Positions 16,943 to 25,518 of a stretch of 64,000 bases of DNA are shown here, one piece after another (positions within the stretch are counted from its first letter, which is position 1; each line of letters starts with the position of its first letter). The position numbers and the translations under genes are program-made. The DNA comes from Actinomycetospora lemnae (GTDB taxonomy: Bacteria > Actinomycetota > Actinomycetes > Mycobacteriales > Pseudonocardiaceae), in NCBI RefSeq assembly GCF_028737315.1, contig NZ_JAQZAO010000009.1:124001-188000 (forward strand), read 5' to 3'. The notes beneath the pieces were generated by a model. It searched no databases and had not been told where the DNA came from. It worked only from the letters and a program-made list of their open reading frames with translations.

Positions 16943-17107
16943 CGCTGCGTCCACTCTCGCCTCCGTGGGCTGCTGGTGCCTGCGGTTCTTCCGCGTCAGG
17001 TCTGGCGCTCAGCCGTCGAACGGTCGACCCACCATCGCGGTCCTACGTACGGTCACCGGTTGGTCTCGGATAGTAACGGCGCGGTGACGTGGCCCGTCGT
17101 CGGGGCG

Positions 17108-17695
17108 CTACGCACCCCGGGCGGCGGCTTCCTGGGACGCGTTCACGACCTGGACCTTGTCGCCGTTCTGGAGCTCGGCGAAGGTCGCCTGGGCATCGGG
17201 GGTCTCCATGCGGATGCACCCGGCCGACGAGCGGGAGGGGTCGCCCGCGTGGAAGGCGATGCCGCCGTCGGCGAAGAACGTCGAGTACGGCATCGGCGCG
17301 GGACGGCCGTCGCGGGTGGTCGACTCCCCGCTGACGTGGTGCTCCTCCTTGCGGTACACGCGGAACGAGTGCCCCACCGGAGTCGCCTGACCTTCTCCAC
17401 CCGAGGAGATGGTCATCGGCCCGCGGACCACCTGGCGGTCGCGGATCAGCCATGCACGCTGCGACTCGAGATCGACGCACGCCCGCGCGGACGCCGAACA
17501 CGGCGTTCCCGGCACCACGGCCTCACTGTGTGCTGCCTGCGCGACCGGGCTGGCCTCGGGATTCGCCGGTGGGGTGCTCTCCGCCAGCGCCGGCACGGCG
17601 AGCCCGCCGACCGCCGCCAAGACGCCTATCGAGACGCCGGCCGCGGCCCACCACGGCCTCCGTCGTGCGCCTCGAGACCGAGGCGCCGCCGTCAT
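17108..17695 (-). CDS. Secreted L,D-transpeptidase (YkuD domain)
   Basis: 195 residues from ATG 17695: Arg-rich n-region, hydrophobic core and ALAES cleavage site make a Sec signal peptide (residues 1-41). The catalytic region reads YSTFFADGGIAFHAGDP, followed by SSAGCIRMETPDAQATF, i.e. the His and SxGCxR motifs of L,D-transpeptidases that form 3-3 cross-links in actinobacterial peptidoglycan. ATG 17791 in the same frame would place the signal peptide internally and is less likely. It is intact, unlike the copy at 12790-13473. Divergent from the ICMT-like gene. Confidence 0.87.
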   Translation of the reverse strand: MTAAPRSRGARRRPWWAAAGVSIGVLAAVGGLAVPALAESTPPANPEASPVAQAAHSEAVVPGTPCSASARACVDLESQRAWLIRDRQVVRGPMTISSGGEGQATPVGHSFRVYRKEEHHVSGESTTRDGRPAPMPYSTFFADGGIAFHAGDPSRSSAGCIRMETPDAQATFAELQNGDKVQVVNASQEAAARGA

Positions 17696-17928
17696 CCGGT
17701 GCCGGCCGGTCGTGGATGCCGTCTTCTCGCTGATGGGTTCGCTCCTCCTCGCGTGGAGGGCGAGGCCCTCCGCGTCCGTCGTCCCTCCCATCGGCGCGAC
17801 TCGAACTGTGATCGAGCCACCGACCGGGCGACGGTAACTCCGACGAGGACGCCGGACGGTCACCGGTCTCGTCCGCGTGGTGTGCGATGGCCTCGGTGGC
17901 TCGCTGACGAGCGCAAAGTCCGAACCCC

Positions 17929-17966
17929 TTGACGGTCGTGCTCTCATGCACATGTCTGCATATGTC
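17929..17966 (+). promoter_or_regulatory. Promoter and palindromic operator upstream of the ICMT-like gene
   Basis: TTGACG at 17929-17934 is a good -35 element. The -10 region overlaps ACATGT-CTGC-ATATGT (17950-17965), an inverted repeat with one mismatch per arm. A strong ribosome site (AGGAGG) follows directly at 17967-17972 before ATG 17978. A closely similar palindrome precedes the second ICMT-like gene (31497-31510), so one metal or stress repressor could control both. Confidence 0.6.
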
Positions 17967-17977
17967 AGGAGGAAGTC

Positions 17978-18613
17978 ATGGAGCTGACGGCACTGCTTCT
18001 GTACGTGGGCGGACTCACCGTGTGCTTCGGGGTCCAGAGCTGGCTGCACCGAGCCCGGACCGGTGGGGACGCGGGCTTCCGACGACCACTGCGCGAGCCC
18101 CGCTCCCCGGCGTGGTGGGGGGCGGTGTCGTTCGTGGCCGCGCTCGTCCTGGGACTCGCCGGCCTCCTGCTCGGCACCCTGGGACTGGTCGGCCCGCTGC
18201 TCCCGCTCGACCGCGTGCCCGCCGTGCCGTGGCTCGGTTTCCTCCTGGCGCTGGCCGGCTTCGTCGGCACGGTCGGCGCGCAGCAGGCGATGGGCCGCTC
18301 GTGGCGCATCGGGGTCGAGGCGACCGAGCGCACCGAGCTCGTCGAGTCCGGGGTGTTCGGCTGGTCCCGCAACCCGGTGTTCCTGACGATGATCGCCAGC
18401 CTGGCCGGGCTGACCCTCGTGGTCCCGAACGTCCTCCAGCTCGCGGCGCTGGTCTGCCTCGTGCTCGCGGTCGAGGTGCAGGTCCGCGGGGTCGAGGAGC
18501 CCTACCTGCTCCAGACCCACGGGGCCGACTACGCGGAGTACACGTCGCGGGTCGGCCGGTTCATCCCCGGAGTCGGACGGCTTCCGCGCTCCGGGATCGC
18601 CGCCAGCTCGTGA
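17978..18613 (+). CDS. Isoprenylcysteine carboxyl methyltransferase (ICMT)-like membrane protein
   Basis: 211 residues with five hydrophobic segments. The C-terminal SAM-binding signature is clear: LVESGVFGWSRNPVFLTMIA, then EVQVRGVEEPYLLQTHGADY with the conserved Glu-Glu-x-x-L and Tyr. Bacterial members are often next to heavy-metal transporters; their substrate is unknown. ATG 17978 has an AGGAGG site six bases upstream. Transcribed away from the L,D-transpeptidase. Confidence 0.85.
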   Translation: MELTALLLYVGGLTVCFGVQSWLHRARTGGDAGFRRPLREPRSPAWWGAVSFVAALVLGLAGLLLGTLGLVGPLLPLDRVPAVPWLGFLLALAGFVGTVGAQQAMGRSWRIGVEATERTELVESGVFGWSRNPVFLTMIASLAGLTLVVPNVLQLAALVCLVLAVEVQVRGVEEPYLLQTHGADYAEYTSRVGRFIPGVGRLPRSGIAASS

Positions 18614-18625
18614 GTCCCGACCCGC

Positions 18626-18961
18626 TCAGGGCGTCGTGGCGGGCCCGGGCGCGACGCCCTCTGCTCGACGCCGCAGGACGGCCAGGCACCACGCGGCGAC
18701 CGCGGCGAGGACGGCGAAGCCGGCGGCAAGGGCGAGGAACAGCAACGAGCCACTCAGCACGGCGACCACGACCCACACCGCCGCGAACGCCGCGCACGTC
18801 CACACCTGGAACACGTACCGGCGCTTCTCGCTCTCGCGTATCCGACCAGCCGACTCATCGTGCGGCCCGACCCCTGCACCGGCCTGCTGCAACGCCCGGC
18901 GGCGCGCCTCGGAGGCGTTCCGCGGCTTCCGCTCGCGATCCGGCCCCGCTCGGTCGTGCAT
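18626..18961 (-). CDS. Small two-span membrane protein
   Basis: 111 residues: a charged N-terminal half (RERKPRNASEARRRALQQAG, ESEKRRYVFQ) and two adjacent hydrophobic spans in the second half. No family recognised. It lies tail to tail with the ICMT-like gene (12-base gap) and head to head with the DsbA-like gene. Coding support comes from the amphipathic and transmembrane pattern only. Confidence 0.5.
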   Translation of the reverse strand: MHDRAGPDRERKPRNASEARRRALQQAGAGVGPHDESAGRIRESEKRRYVFQVWTCAAFAAVWVVVAVLSGSLLFLALAAGFAVLAAVAAWCLAVLRRRAEGVAPGPATTP

Positions 18962-19051
18962 GTCCGCTCCCTCGTCCGACGCCGCCTCGCGCTCGAGGTT
19001 AATGAGGAGCCGACGGCGACCTCACAGCAACATGCTTTAGCGTGTCGCTCC

Positions 19052-19771
19052 GTGGCGAACAGGACTTCCCGGACATCAGCCGCCTCGACGCGCGCCATCG
19101 TCATCACTACGACGCTCGTCGTGCTGGTCGTCGCGGTCATTGTGTCCCTGGTCCACGCGAACCGCAGCGAGCAGCCCGCGACGACTGCCCTCGCCGAGCG
19201 TGGCGGCGCCGTCCTCGGAGCTCCGGTCCCAGCTGCGCTACTCATCCGCCCGGATAGCCACCGTCTCGGGCCGCCCGCCGGCGACCGCGTCCGCTTTGTC
19301 GAGTTCCTCGACTTCGAGTGTGAGGCGTGCCGCGCGGCGTACCCGAGTGTGGAGCGCCTCCGGGCCGAGTACGCCGGGCAGGTCGATTTCGTGGCTCGGT
19401 ACTTCCCGTTGCCAGGGCACGCGAACGCCGAGCCTGCCGCCCTCGCTGTCGAGGCCGCGGCCCGTCAGGGGCGCTTCGAGCAGATGTACCAGACGATGTA
19501 CGAGACGCAGGCGTCGTGGGGCGAGCAGCAGGTCTCGCACGCGCCGACGTTCCGCGGCTTCGCCGAGCGCCTCGGGCTGGACATGGCGGCCTATGACCGT
19601 GACGTCGCCGACCCCGCGGTCCGCGACCGCGTGCTGGCCGACCGCGACGACGGCATCAGCGTCGGCGTGCAGGGCACCCCGACGATCTTCGTCAACGACC
19701 GGCCGGTGGAGGGCGACCGCTCGTACCCCGCCCTGAAGGCAGCCATCGACCAGGCCCTCGCGACGCCGTGA
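19052..19771 (+). CDS. Membrane-anchored DsbA-family thiol oxidoreductase
   Basis: 239 residues from GTG 19052. One N-terminal transmembrane helix (IVITTTLVVLVVAVIVSLV) anchors an extracytoplasmic thioredoxin fold with the active site FLDFECEACRAAYPSVERL (CxxC), the helical insertion, and the cis-Pro loop GVQGTPTIFVNDRPVEG. It would oxidise or isomerise disulfides of exported proteins. The stop overlaps the TlpA start by four bases. The VKOR at 21258 would be its natural re-oxidant. Confidence 0.88.
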   Translation: MANRTSRTSAASTRAIVITTTLVVLVVAVIVSLVHANRSEQPATTALAERGGAVLGAPVPAALLIRPDSHRLGPPAGDRVRFVEFLDFECEACRAAYPSVERLRAEYAGQVDFVARYFPLPGHANAEPAALAVEAAARQGRFEQMYQTMYETQASWGEQQVSHAPTFRGFAERLGLDMAAYDRDVADPAVRDRVLADRDDGISVGVQGTPTIFVNDRPVEGDRSYPALKAAIDQALATP

Positions 19772-20385
19772 GGCACATTCCCGGTCGAAGGACACGACGG
19801 CTCTCGGTCCTGCTCGCCGTGGCCGTGACCGCGGTGCTGGTGGGCTGCGGTCACGACCAACGACCGGGGACCTTCACGTTCACCTCGCCCGGCGGGCAGA
19901 GCCGCGTGTTCTACGACCCGCCGGCGACCCGCGGCGTGGTTCCCCCCATCGCCGGGGAGGACGTGCTCCGGCCCGGTGTCGAGATCGGGACCGCCTCCTA
20001 CCCCGGGCAGGTCGTCGTGCTCAACATCTGGGGGTCGTGGTGCGGGCCGTGCCGCGCGGAGACCCCGGAGCTCGAGGCCGTCGCCCGCGCGACCGCTCCC
20101 CTGGGCGTGCAGTTCCTCGGGATCGACGTGCGGGACGACCGCGACGCCGCGGCGGACTTCCTGCGCGACCGGGGCGTGTCGTACCCCTCGATCTACGACC
20201 CCCCGGGCCGGAGCCTGCTCGCGCTCCGCGGCTTTCCCCGCAACGTCGTGCCGTCCACGATCGTCCTCGACCGGGAGGGCCGCGTCGCCGCGGTCTTCCT
20301 GACCGCGGTGCTAGCGGCCGACATCGAGCCCACGATCCGCCGGATCGCCACCGAACCTCCGGCCTCGGCGGGAGGCGGCCCGTGA
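19768..20385 (+). CDS. TlpA/ResA-like thioredoxin lipoprotein
   Basis: 205 residues from GTG 19768. The signal peptide ends in a lipobox (VLVGC), so it is membrane-attached. The domain has NIWGSWCGPCRAETPELEA (WCxPC active site), GIDVRDDRDAAADFLRDRG and the VPSTIVLDREGRV cis-Pro region. It would carry reducing equivalents outside the membrane, taken from CcdA, whose GTG start (20382) overlaps its stop by four bases. Confidence 0.9.
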   Translation: MRHIPGRRTRRLSVLLAVAVTAVLVGCGHDQRPGTFTFTSPGGQSRVFYDPPATRGVVPPIAGEDVLRPGVEIGTASYPGQVVVLNIWGSWCGPCRAETPELEAVARATAPLGVQFLGIDVRDDRDAAADFLRDRGVSYPSIYDPPGRSLLALRGFPRNVVPSTIVLDREGRVAAVFLTAVLAADIEPTIRRIATEPPASAGGGP

Positions 20386-21203
20386 ACCCCACGGACATCG
20401 CCCTGACCGGTCCCCTGCTCCTGGCGATCGTCGTGAGTGCGGCCGCGGGCGCGGTGAGCTTCGCGTCGCCCTGCGTCGTGCCCCTCGTTCCCGGCTACCT
20501 CGCGTACCTCGCCGGCCTGGTCGGGGCGCAGCGCCCGCCGACGCCTGCCGAGCGCGGGCCGGGGCACTCCCGGGCCCCGAGCGAGCCGGCGCCGGCGGTG
20601 ATGACGGCGCCCCGCCGCCGCGGCCGGCTGGTGGCCGCTACGGCGCTGTTCGTCGCCGGCTTCACCGTCGTCTTCGCCGTCGGGCTCGGCACCGTCGTCT
20701 GGCTCTCGGACCTGCTGCTCATCAACCAGGACGTTCTGCAACGCATCGGCGGAGTCGTCACCGTCGCGATGGGCCTGGTGTTCCTCGGTCTGGTGCCCTC
20801 GCTCCAGCGCGACACCCGCCGCATCCGGACGCCGGAGGCGGGGCTCCTCGGCGCACCGCTGCTCGGGGCCACGTTCGGGCTGGGCTGGACGCCGTGCCTC
20901 GGCCCGACCCTCACCGGCGTGATCGCCCTGGCGGCGGGCACGCCCTCAGGTGGCGCCTCCGTGCGCGGTCTGGTCCTGGTGCTCGCCTACTGCGCGGGGC
21001 TGGGTCTGCCGTTCCTCCTGCTCTCCCTCGGGACGGCCCGCACCGTGCGGGTGCAGGCGTGGCTCAGCGCCCACACCCGGACGCTGCAGAGGGCGGGCGG
21101 TGTCATGCTCGTGGTCGTGGGGCTCGCCCTGGTGACGGGTCTGTGGGGCGATCTCGTCGCCCTCCTGAGAGGCCCGGTCTCCGGGTTCACCACAGTGCTC
21201 TGA
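20382..21203 (+). CDS. ccdA: CcdA/DsbD-type transmembrane thiol reductase
   Basis: 273 residues, six spans. The two redox cysteines lie in the duplicated CcdA motifs VSFASPCVVPLVPGYLAYL and FGLGWTPCLGPTLTG. It transfers electrons from cytoplasmic thioredoxin to the TlpA-like lipoprotein encoded just upstream. GTG start at 20382, coupled by a GTGA overlap. A long hydrophilic loop after the first span (residues about 45-75) is an ordinary family variation. Confidence 0.92.
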   Translation: MNPTDIALTGPLLLAIVVSAAAGAVSFASPCVVPLVPGYLAYLAGLVGAQRPPTPAERGPGHSRAPSEPAPAVMTAPRRRGRLVAATALFVAGFTVVFAVGLGTVVWLSDLLLINQDVLQRIGGVVTVAMGLVFLGLVPSLQRDTRRIRTPEAGLLGAPLLGATFGLGWTPCLGPTLTGVIALAAGTPSGGASVRGLVLVLAYCAGLGLPFLLLSLGTARTVRVQAWLSAHTRTLQRAGGVMLVVVGLALVTGLWGDLVALLRGPVSGFTTVL

Positions 21204-21257
21204 TCAAGCTCGCAACGACCGGCCGCAACGACTCGAAGTGGAGCGAAGGGACACCGC

Positions 21258-21884
21258 ATGATCGTCGCACCCGAGGACGCGGCGACGCCGCCGACCGCCT
21301 CGGTCTCGTCGTCCCGTGGGACCGGGTCGGTCCTGCTGGTCGCCGGTCTCATCGGCGCCGCAGCTGCGCTCGTCCTGCTCGTCGAGAAGATCGCGTTGCT
21401 GGCGAAGCCGGACTACCTGCCGAGCTGCAGCATCGACGCGGTCCTGTCCTGCGGCTCGATCATGCGGACCGCGCAGTCGGAGGTCCTGGGCTTCCCCAAC
21501 CCGATCATCGGACTCGCCACCTTCCCCGTCGTCGCCGCCGTGGGCGCCCTGCTGCTCGCGCGTACTCCCCTGCCGGCCTGGTGCTGGCTGGCGTTGCAGG
21601 GCGGAGTCGCCGCCGCCGTCGCGTTCGTGGGCTGGCTGATCATCCAGAGCGTCGCGGTGATCGGCGCGCTCTGCCCGTACTGCATGGTCGTCTGGGCGGC
21701 CACGATCGCCGTGTTCTGGTTCGTCACCGCCGAGAACCTCGAACGCGGGCACCTCGTGGCCGGCCCGCCCGGACGGCTCGTCGCCCGCCACCCGGGAGCG
21801 GCGACCGTGGTGTCCTACGTCGTGGTGCTCGCAGTCGTGGTGGCCTCGTTCCCCACCTGGTTCGCCGGCCTCATCGGCCTCTGA
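21258..21884 (+). CDS. Vitamin K epoxide reductase (bacterial VKOR)
   Basis: 208 residues and five spans. Loop cysteines SCSIDAVLSCG, then GFPNPIIGLATFP, and the catalytic pair IGALCPYCMVVWAA are the full VKOR set. It uses quinone to re-oxidise DsbA-type partners such as the protein at 19052. ATG 21258 has GGAG-rich sequence upstream (GTGGAGCGAAGGG). It ends four bases before the convergent ArsR gene. Confidence 0.92.
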   Translation: MIVAPEDAATPPTASVSSSRGTGSVLLVAGLIGAAAALVLLVEKIALLAKPDYLPSCSIDAVLSCGSIMRTAQSEVLGFPNPIIGLATFPVVAAVGALLLARTPLPAWCWLALQGGVAAAVAFVGWLIIQSVAVIGALCPYCMVVWAATIAVFWFVTAENLERGHLVAGPPGRLVARHPGAATVVSYVVVLAVVVASFPTWFAGLIGL

Positions 21885-21888
21885 CCGG

Positions 21889-22281
21889 TCAGGAGTCGAC
21901 CGCGGCCCGGTCCGGCGCGGACGTCTCGCCGAGCACGGCACCCACGAGCGCACGACCGACCGGCGTGAGCCGATACATGACGAGCTTGCCGTCACGGCGG
22001 GACGTCACCAGCCCGGCGGCGCGGAGCACGCGCAGGTGGTGGGAGGCGAGGTTCTGCGCCTGGCCCACGACCCACGCCATGTCGCAGACGCACAGCTCGT
22101 CGCCCGCCAGCAGCGCCGCGCCGACCGCCAGCCGCGTGGGGTCGGCGAGCGCCTTCCCGAGCGTCGCCGCCGAGGTCAGAGCGTCGAGGTCCGGGAGAGA
22201 CGTGCGGATGTCCTCGGCGTGCGGCAGGTCCAGGCACAGCAGGTCGCACTGGTCGTCCGCCGGTAGCGTGCTCTCGCCCAC
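21889..22281 (-). CDS. ArsR-family Cd/Pb sensor of the CmtR/CadC type
   Basis: 130 residues from GTG 22281. It has an N-terminal CDLLCLDLPHAEDIR, ADPTRLAVGAALLAGDELCVCDMAW with the CVC motif, and a recognition helix NLASHHLRVLRAAGLV. The paired N-terminal cysteines plus CVC match the CadC/CmtR class that senses Cd(II) and Pb(II). Divergent from the P-type ATPase gene, with 117 bases between them, so it almost surely represses it. Confidence 0.9.
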   Translation of the reverse strand: MGESTLPADDQCDLLCLDLPHAEDIRTSLPDLDALTSAATLGKALADPTRLAVGAALLAGDELCVCDMAWVVGQAQNLASHHLRVLRAAGLVTSRRDGKLVMYRLTPVGRALVGAVLGETSAPDRAAVDS

Positions 22282-22398
22282 GGGGTCACCCTAACGTTCG
22301 TTGGCGCGAAGTGCGCCGACCGCATCGACCTGACACATCAACAGACATTAGAATGACTGGCCAGCGAGCCCTGGTTCGAGCGGACGGAAGGAGCAGCC

Positions 22399-24597
22399 GT
22401 GTCCGACGCCTGCTGCGGGCCCGAAGTGGCATCGAGTGCCGACGGCAGTCACGACGAGGGTCCGGCACGACTGTGGCAGGTCCGCGAGCTGCAACTCTCC
22501 CTCGCCGCCGCGGTGCTGCTCGGCGTCGCCTGGCTCCTCGAGCGCGGTGACGTCATCCATGTTGTGGTGACCGGACTCGAGCTGGTCGCCGCCGTCGTCG
22601 CCGGCTCGACGTTCGTGCCCGCCGCGCTGCGGAACCTCCGGCACGGCCGCATCGGCGTCGGGACGCTGATGACGATCGCCGCGATCGGCGCCGTCGCCCT
22701 CGGCCAGGTCGCCGAGGCCGCCCTGCTGGGCATCCTGTTCTCGATCGCCGAAGGCCTGGAGCACTACGCGGTCACCCGCACTCGCCGCGGGTTGAGGGCC
22801 CTGCTCGGGCTGGTCCCGCCGACGGCGTCGGTGCTGCGCGACGGCCGCGAGGTCACGGTCGCGCCCGACGACCTGGTCCTCGGCGACGTGCTCGTCCTTC
22901 GCCCGGGTGAGCGGGCCGCCACCGACGGCCACATCCGCGCCGGTCGCACGAACCTCGACACCTCGGCGATCACCGGCGAATCGGTGCCCGTCGAGGCCGG
23001 CCCCGGCGACCGGCTCTACGCCGGCGCCATCAACGGCGGCGGCGCGATCGAGGTCGAGGTGACCGCCGCGGCGTCGGACAGCTCGCTGGCGCGCATCGTG
23101 CACATCGTCGAGGAGGCACAGGAGCGCAAGGGCGCGGGCCAACGCCTCGCGGACCGGATCGCCCGCCCGCTCGTGCCCTCGATCGTGGTCCTCGCGGTGC
23201 TCGTTGCTGCGGTGGGCTCCCTGCTCGGTGACCCGCTGCTCTGGCTCGAGCGGGCCCTCGTCGTGCTCGTCGCGGCCTCGCCGTGCGCGCTGGCGATCTC
23301 TGTGCCGCTCACCGTGGTGGCCGCGATCGGGGCGTCGAGCCGCCACGGCGCCCTGGTGAAGGGCGGCGCCGCCCTCGAGGAGCTTGGACGCATCCGCGCC
23401 GTGGCCCTGGACAAGACCGGCACCCTCACCCGCAACGAGCCCGAGGTCATCGACGTCGTCGCCGCGCCCGGCCACGAGCCGGGCGAGGTCCTCGCCCTCG
23501 CGGCCGCGCTTGAGGCCCGCAGCGAGCACCCCCTCGCGCGGGCAGTCCTGTCTGCCGCGGCCGGCCCGGAGCGCGCGGTCGAGAGCTCCCGCGCCGACGA
23601 CGTCACGGCGATCCCGGGCCACGGCCTGACCGGTACCCGGGACGGCGTTGACCTCCGCCTCGGCAGACCAGGCTGGATACCGACCGGTGCGCTGGCGCCC
23701 CATGTCGAGCGGCTGCAGAGCGAGGGCGCGACCGTCGTGCTCGTCGAGCGCGCCGGGGCGCTGCTCGGCGCGGTCGCGGTCCGCGACGAGCTGCGACCGG
23801 AAGCACCCGAGGCTGTACGCCGGCTCCACGACCTGGGCATCGAAGTCGCGATGCTCACCGGCGACAATCAGCGCACCGCGATCGCGCTCGCCGAGCAGGC
23901 CGGCATCACCGGCGTGCACGCCGAGCTGCGGCCCGAGGACAAGGCCGAGCTGCTGCCGCGCATCGCGCCCGGCCGACGCGTCGCCATGGTCGGTGACGGC
24001 GTCAACGACGCGCCCGCCCTGGCCACCGCCGACGTCGGCATCGCCATCGGCGCCATGGGCACCGACGTCGCCATCGAGACCGCGGACGTCGCCCTCATGG
24101 GCGAGGACCTGCGCCACCTCCCGCAGACCCTCGCCCACGCCTGGCGCGCGCGGTGGATCATGCTGCAGAACGTCGCGCTATCACTGCTCATCATCGGCGG
24201 GCTCATCCCGCTCGCCGCCTTCGGTGTCCTCGGCCTGGCCACCGTCGTCGTCATCCACGAGGCCGCCGAGGTCCTGGTCATCCTCAACGCGGTCCGAGCC
24301 GCCCGATCCCGGCCCCTGCCCGGCCTCATCGCCGCACCGGCCAGCACGGGGCGCCACCACGTCACCGTCGAAGCCGCTCCAGAGCCCGAGGACCCCTGCT
24401 GCGCCCCCGCGCCCTCCACGTCCTCGACCCAGCCGGGCGGGTCGACCGGCGTGGCGATCCCGCTCCTGGACGCGTCGCAGATCGGCACCGCCGACGCCGA
24501 CGCCGGCTGCGGCGACGGCTGCTCCTGCTGCGTCTCGCTGCCGTCGACCAGCGCCGGCCGCGCCGACGCGGTCGACGGCCGGACCCCTTCGGCGTAG
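22399..24597 (+). CDS. cadA: P1B-type heavy-metal ATPase, Cd/Zn/Pb exporter
   Basis: 732 residues. It has the TGES actuator loop, the membrane motif VAASPCALAISVPLT (SPC, about residue 293), the phosphorylation site LDKTGTLTRNE (Asp 338), SEHPLARAV and MVGDGVNDAPALATADVGI. SPC with no N-terminal HMA domain, but an N-terminal CCGPE and a long Cys-rich tail (EDPCCAPAPS, AGCGDGCSCCVS), places it with CadA/ZntA-like pumps. GTG 22399 follows a GGAAGGAG site. Controlled by the divergent CmtR-like sensor. A TAGAAT -10-like hexamer lies near 22350. Confidence 0.93.
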   Translation: MSDACCGPEVASSADGSHDEGPARLWQVRELQLSLAAAVLLGVAWLLERGDVIHVVVTGLELVAAVVAGSTFVPAALRNLRHGRIGVGTLMTIAAIGAVALGQVAEAALLGILFSIAEGLEHYAVTRTRRGLRALLGLVPPTASVLRDGREVTVAPDDLVLGDVLVLRPGERAATDGHIRAGRTNLDTSAITGESVPVEAGPGDRLYAGAINGGGAIEVEVTAAASDSSLARIVHIVEEAQERKGAGQRLADRIARPLVPSIVVLAVLVAAVGSLLGDPLLWLERALVVLVAASPCALAISVPLTVVAAIGASSRHGALVKGGAALEELGRIRAVALDKTGTLTRNEPEVIDVVAAPGHEPGEVLALAAALEARSEHPLARAVLSAAAGPERAVESSRADDVTAIPGHGLTGTRDGVDLRLGRPGWIPTGALAPHVERLQSEGATVVLVERAGALLGAVAVRDELRPEAPEAVRRLHDLGIEVAMLTGDNQRTAIALAEQAGITGVHAELRPEDKAELLPRIAPGRRVAMVGDGVNDAPALATADVGIAIGAMGTDVAIETADVALMGEDLRHLPQTLAHAWRARWIMLQNVALSLLIIGGLIPLAAFGVLGLATVVVIHEAAEVLVILNAVRAARSRPLPGLIAAPASTGRHHVTVEAAPEPEDPCCAPAPSTSSTQPGGSTGVAIPLLDASQIGTADADAGCGDGCSCCVSLPSTSAGRADAVDGRTPSA

Positions 24598-24661
24598 GCG
24601 CCGGGCGCTCCAGTCGTGATGGAGGTTGCTCGGAGCCTCGTGGGGATGCCCGTCGTGACGG

Positions 24662-25384
24662 CTACTCGACGGACACGTAGACCGAGACCGCCGCGAAGAG
24701 GGCGAAGCCGACGGTGAGGTAGAAGGCGTCCCGCCGGCTCGTGAACTGGTCATGAGCCTCGGGGAGCATCTCCTCGAGGGCGAGGCTCAGCAGCGCCCCA
24801 CCGGTGAACGCGAGCACGGAGAAGGTCACCATGTCCGGCGCCTGACGAAGCGCCAGGAAGCCGAGGGCGGCGCCGACGAGGATCGGGACGACGAACCCGA
24901 CGGCCGCGAGAAGACGCATCCGGCGACCCACACCGGCGCGTCGCAGAGCGCCGCCCGCGGCGAAGCCTTCGGGCGCATCCGCGGGCGCCTGCCCCAGCGC
25001 CAGCAGGACTCCGAGGGCGGGATTGAGGACGCTTGCGGTGCCGATGAGGACACCGTCGCTGAACAGATCCAGCCCGACGCTGCCGTACACCGCCCACGCG
25101 CGGCCGTTGCCCCGGTTCTGCAGCCGGTCCGCCGCCGCGTCGATGGCCAGGAACAGTCCCGCGCCGGCGACGAAGGCCAGCATCGGCACCCAGGGCATCG
25201 GTACCTCGAGCGCGCGGGGCATCACCTCCAGGCCCACGACCGCGACGACGATGCCGACCGCGATGTGCAGCGCAGCACTGAGCGCCCGTTGCGACACGGC
25301 CCGCACTTCGGCCAGGACACCCCCGACGAAGTTGGCCCCGGCAGGAATGAGCGCGACGAGCAGCACGGACAGGAGCTCTGGCAT
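24662..25384 (-). CDS. ZIP-family divalent metal transporter
   Basis: 240 residues and about eight spans. DLFSDGVLIGTASVL and APADAPEGFAAGGA take the places of the usual HxxxEG motifs in spans four and five; ALEEMLPEAHDQF is near the end. This divergent motif pattern is known in a bacterial ZIP subgroup. Substrate unknown. ATG 25384 lies directly after a GGAGGAGGACGAGGG purine tract. It faces the P-type ATPase tail to tail. Confidence 0.85.
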   Translation of the reverse strand: MPELLSVLLVALIPAGANFVGGVLAEVRAVSQRALSAALHIAVGIVVAVVGLEVMPRALEVPMPWVPMLAFVAGAGLFLAIDAAADRLQNRGNGRAWAVYGSVGLDLFSDGVLIGTASVLNPALGVLLALGQAPADAPEGFAAGGALRRAGVGRRMRLLAAVGFVVPILVGAALGFLALRQAPDMVTFSVLAFTGGALLSLALEEMLPEAHDQFTSRRDAFYLTVGFALFAAVSVYVSVE

Positions 25385-25518
25385 CCCTCGTCCTCCTCCA
25401 TCTCGACGACGGTCACGAGTGATTCCGTGGTTGCTGGTCTGCCGGAGCGATCGGCGCGATCAGGTTCCGCCCAGATGCCCGCACCCTCCCCTACGTCAGC
25501 GCCCGTCGCGGGCTCCCA

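Noticed and set aside
22348-24138. A 596-codon open frame opposite the P-type ATPase
   Set aside because: It is the antisense shadow of a clear high-GC gene with all ATPase motifs; its translation is Arg/Gly/Asp-rich and structureless.
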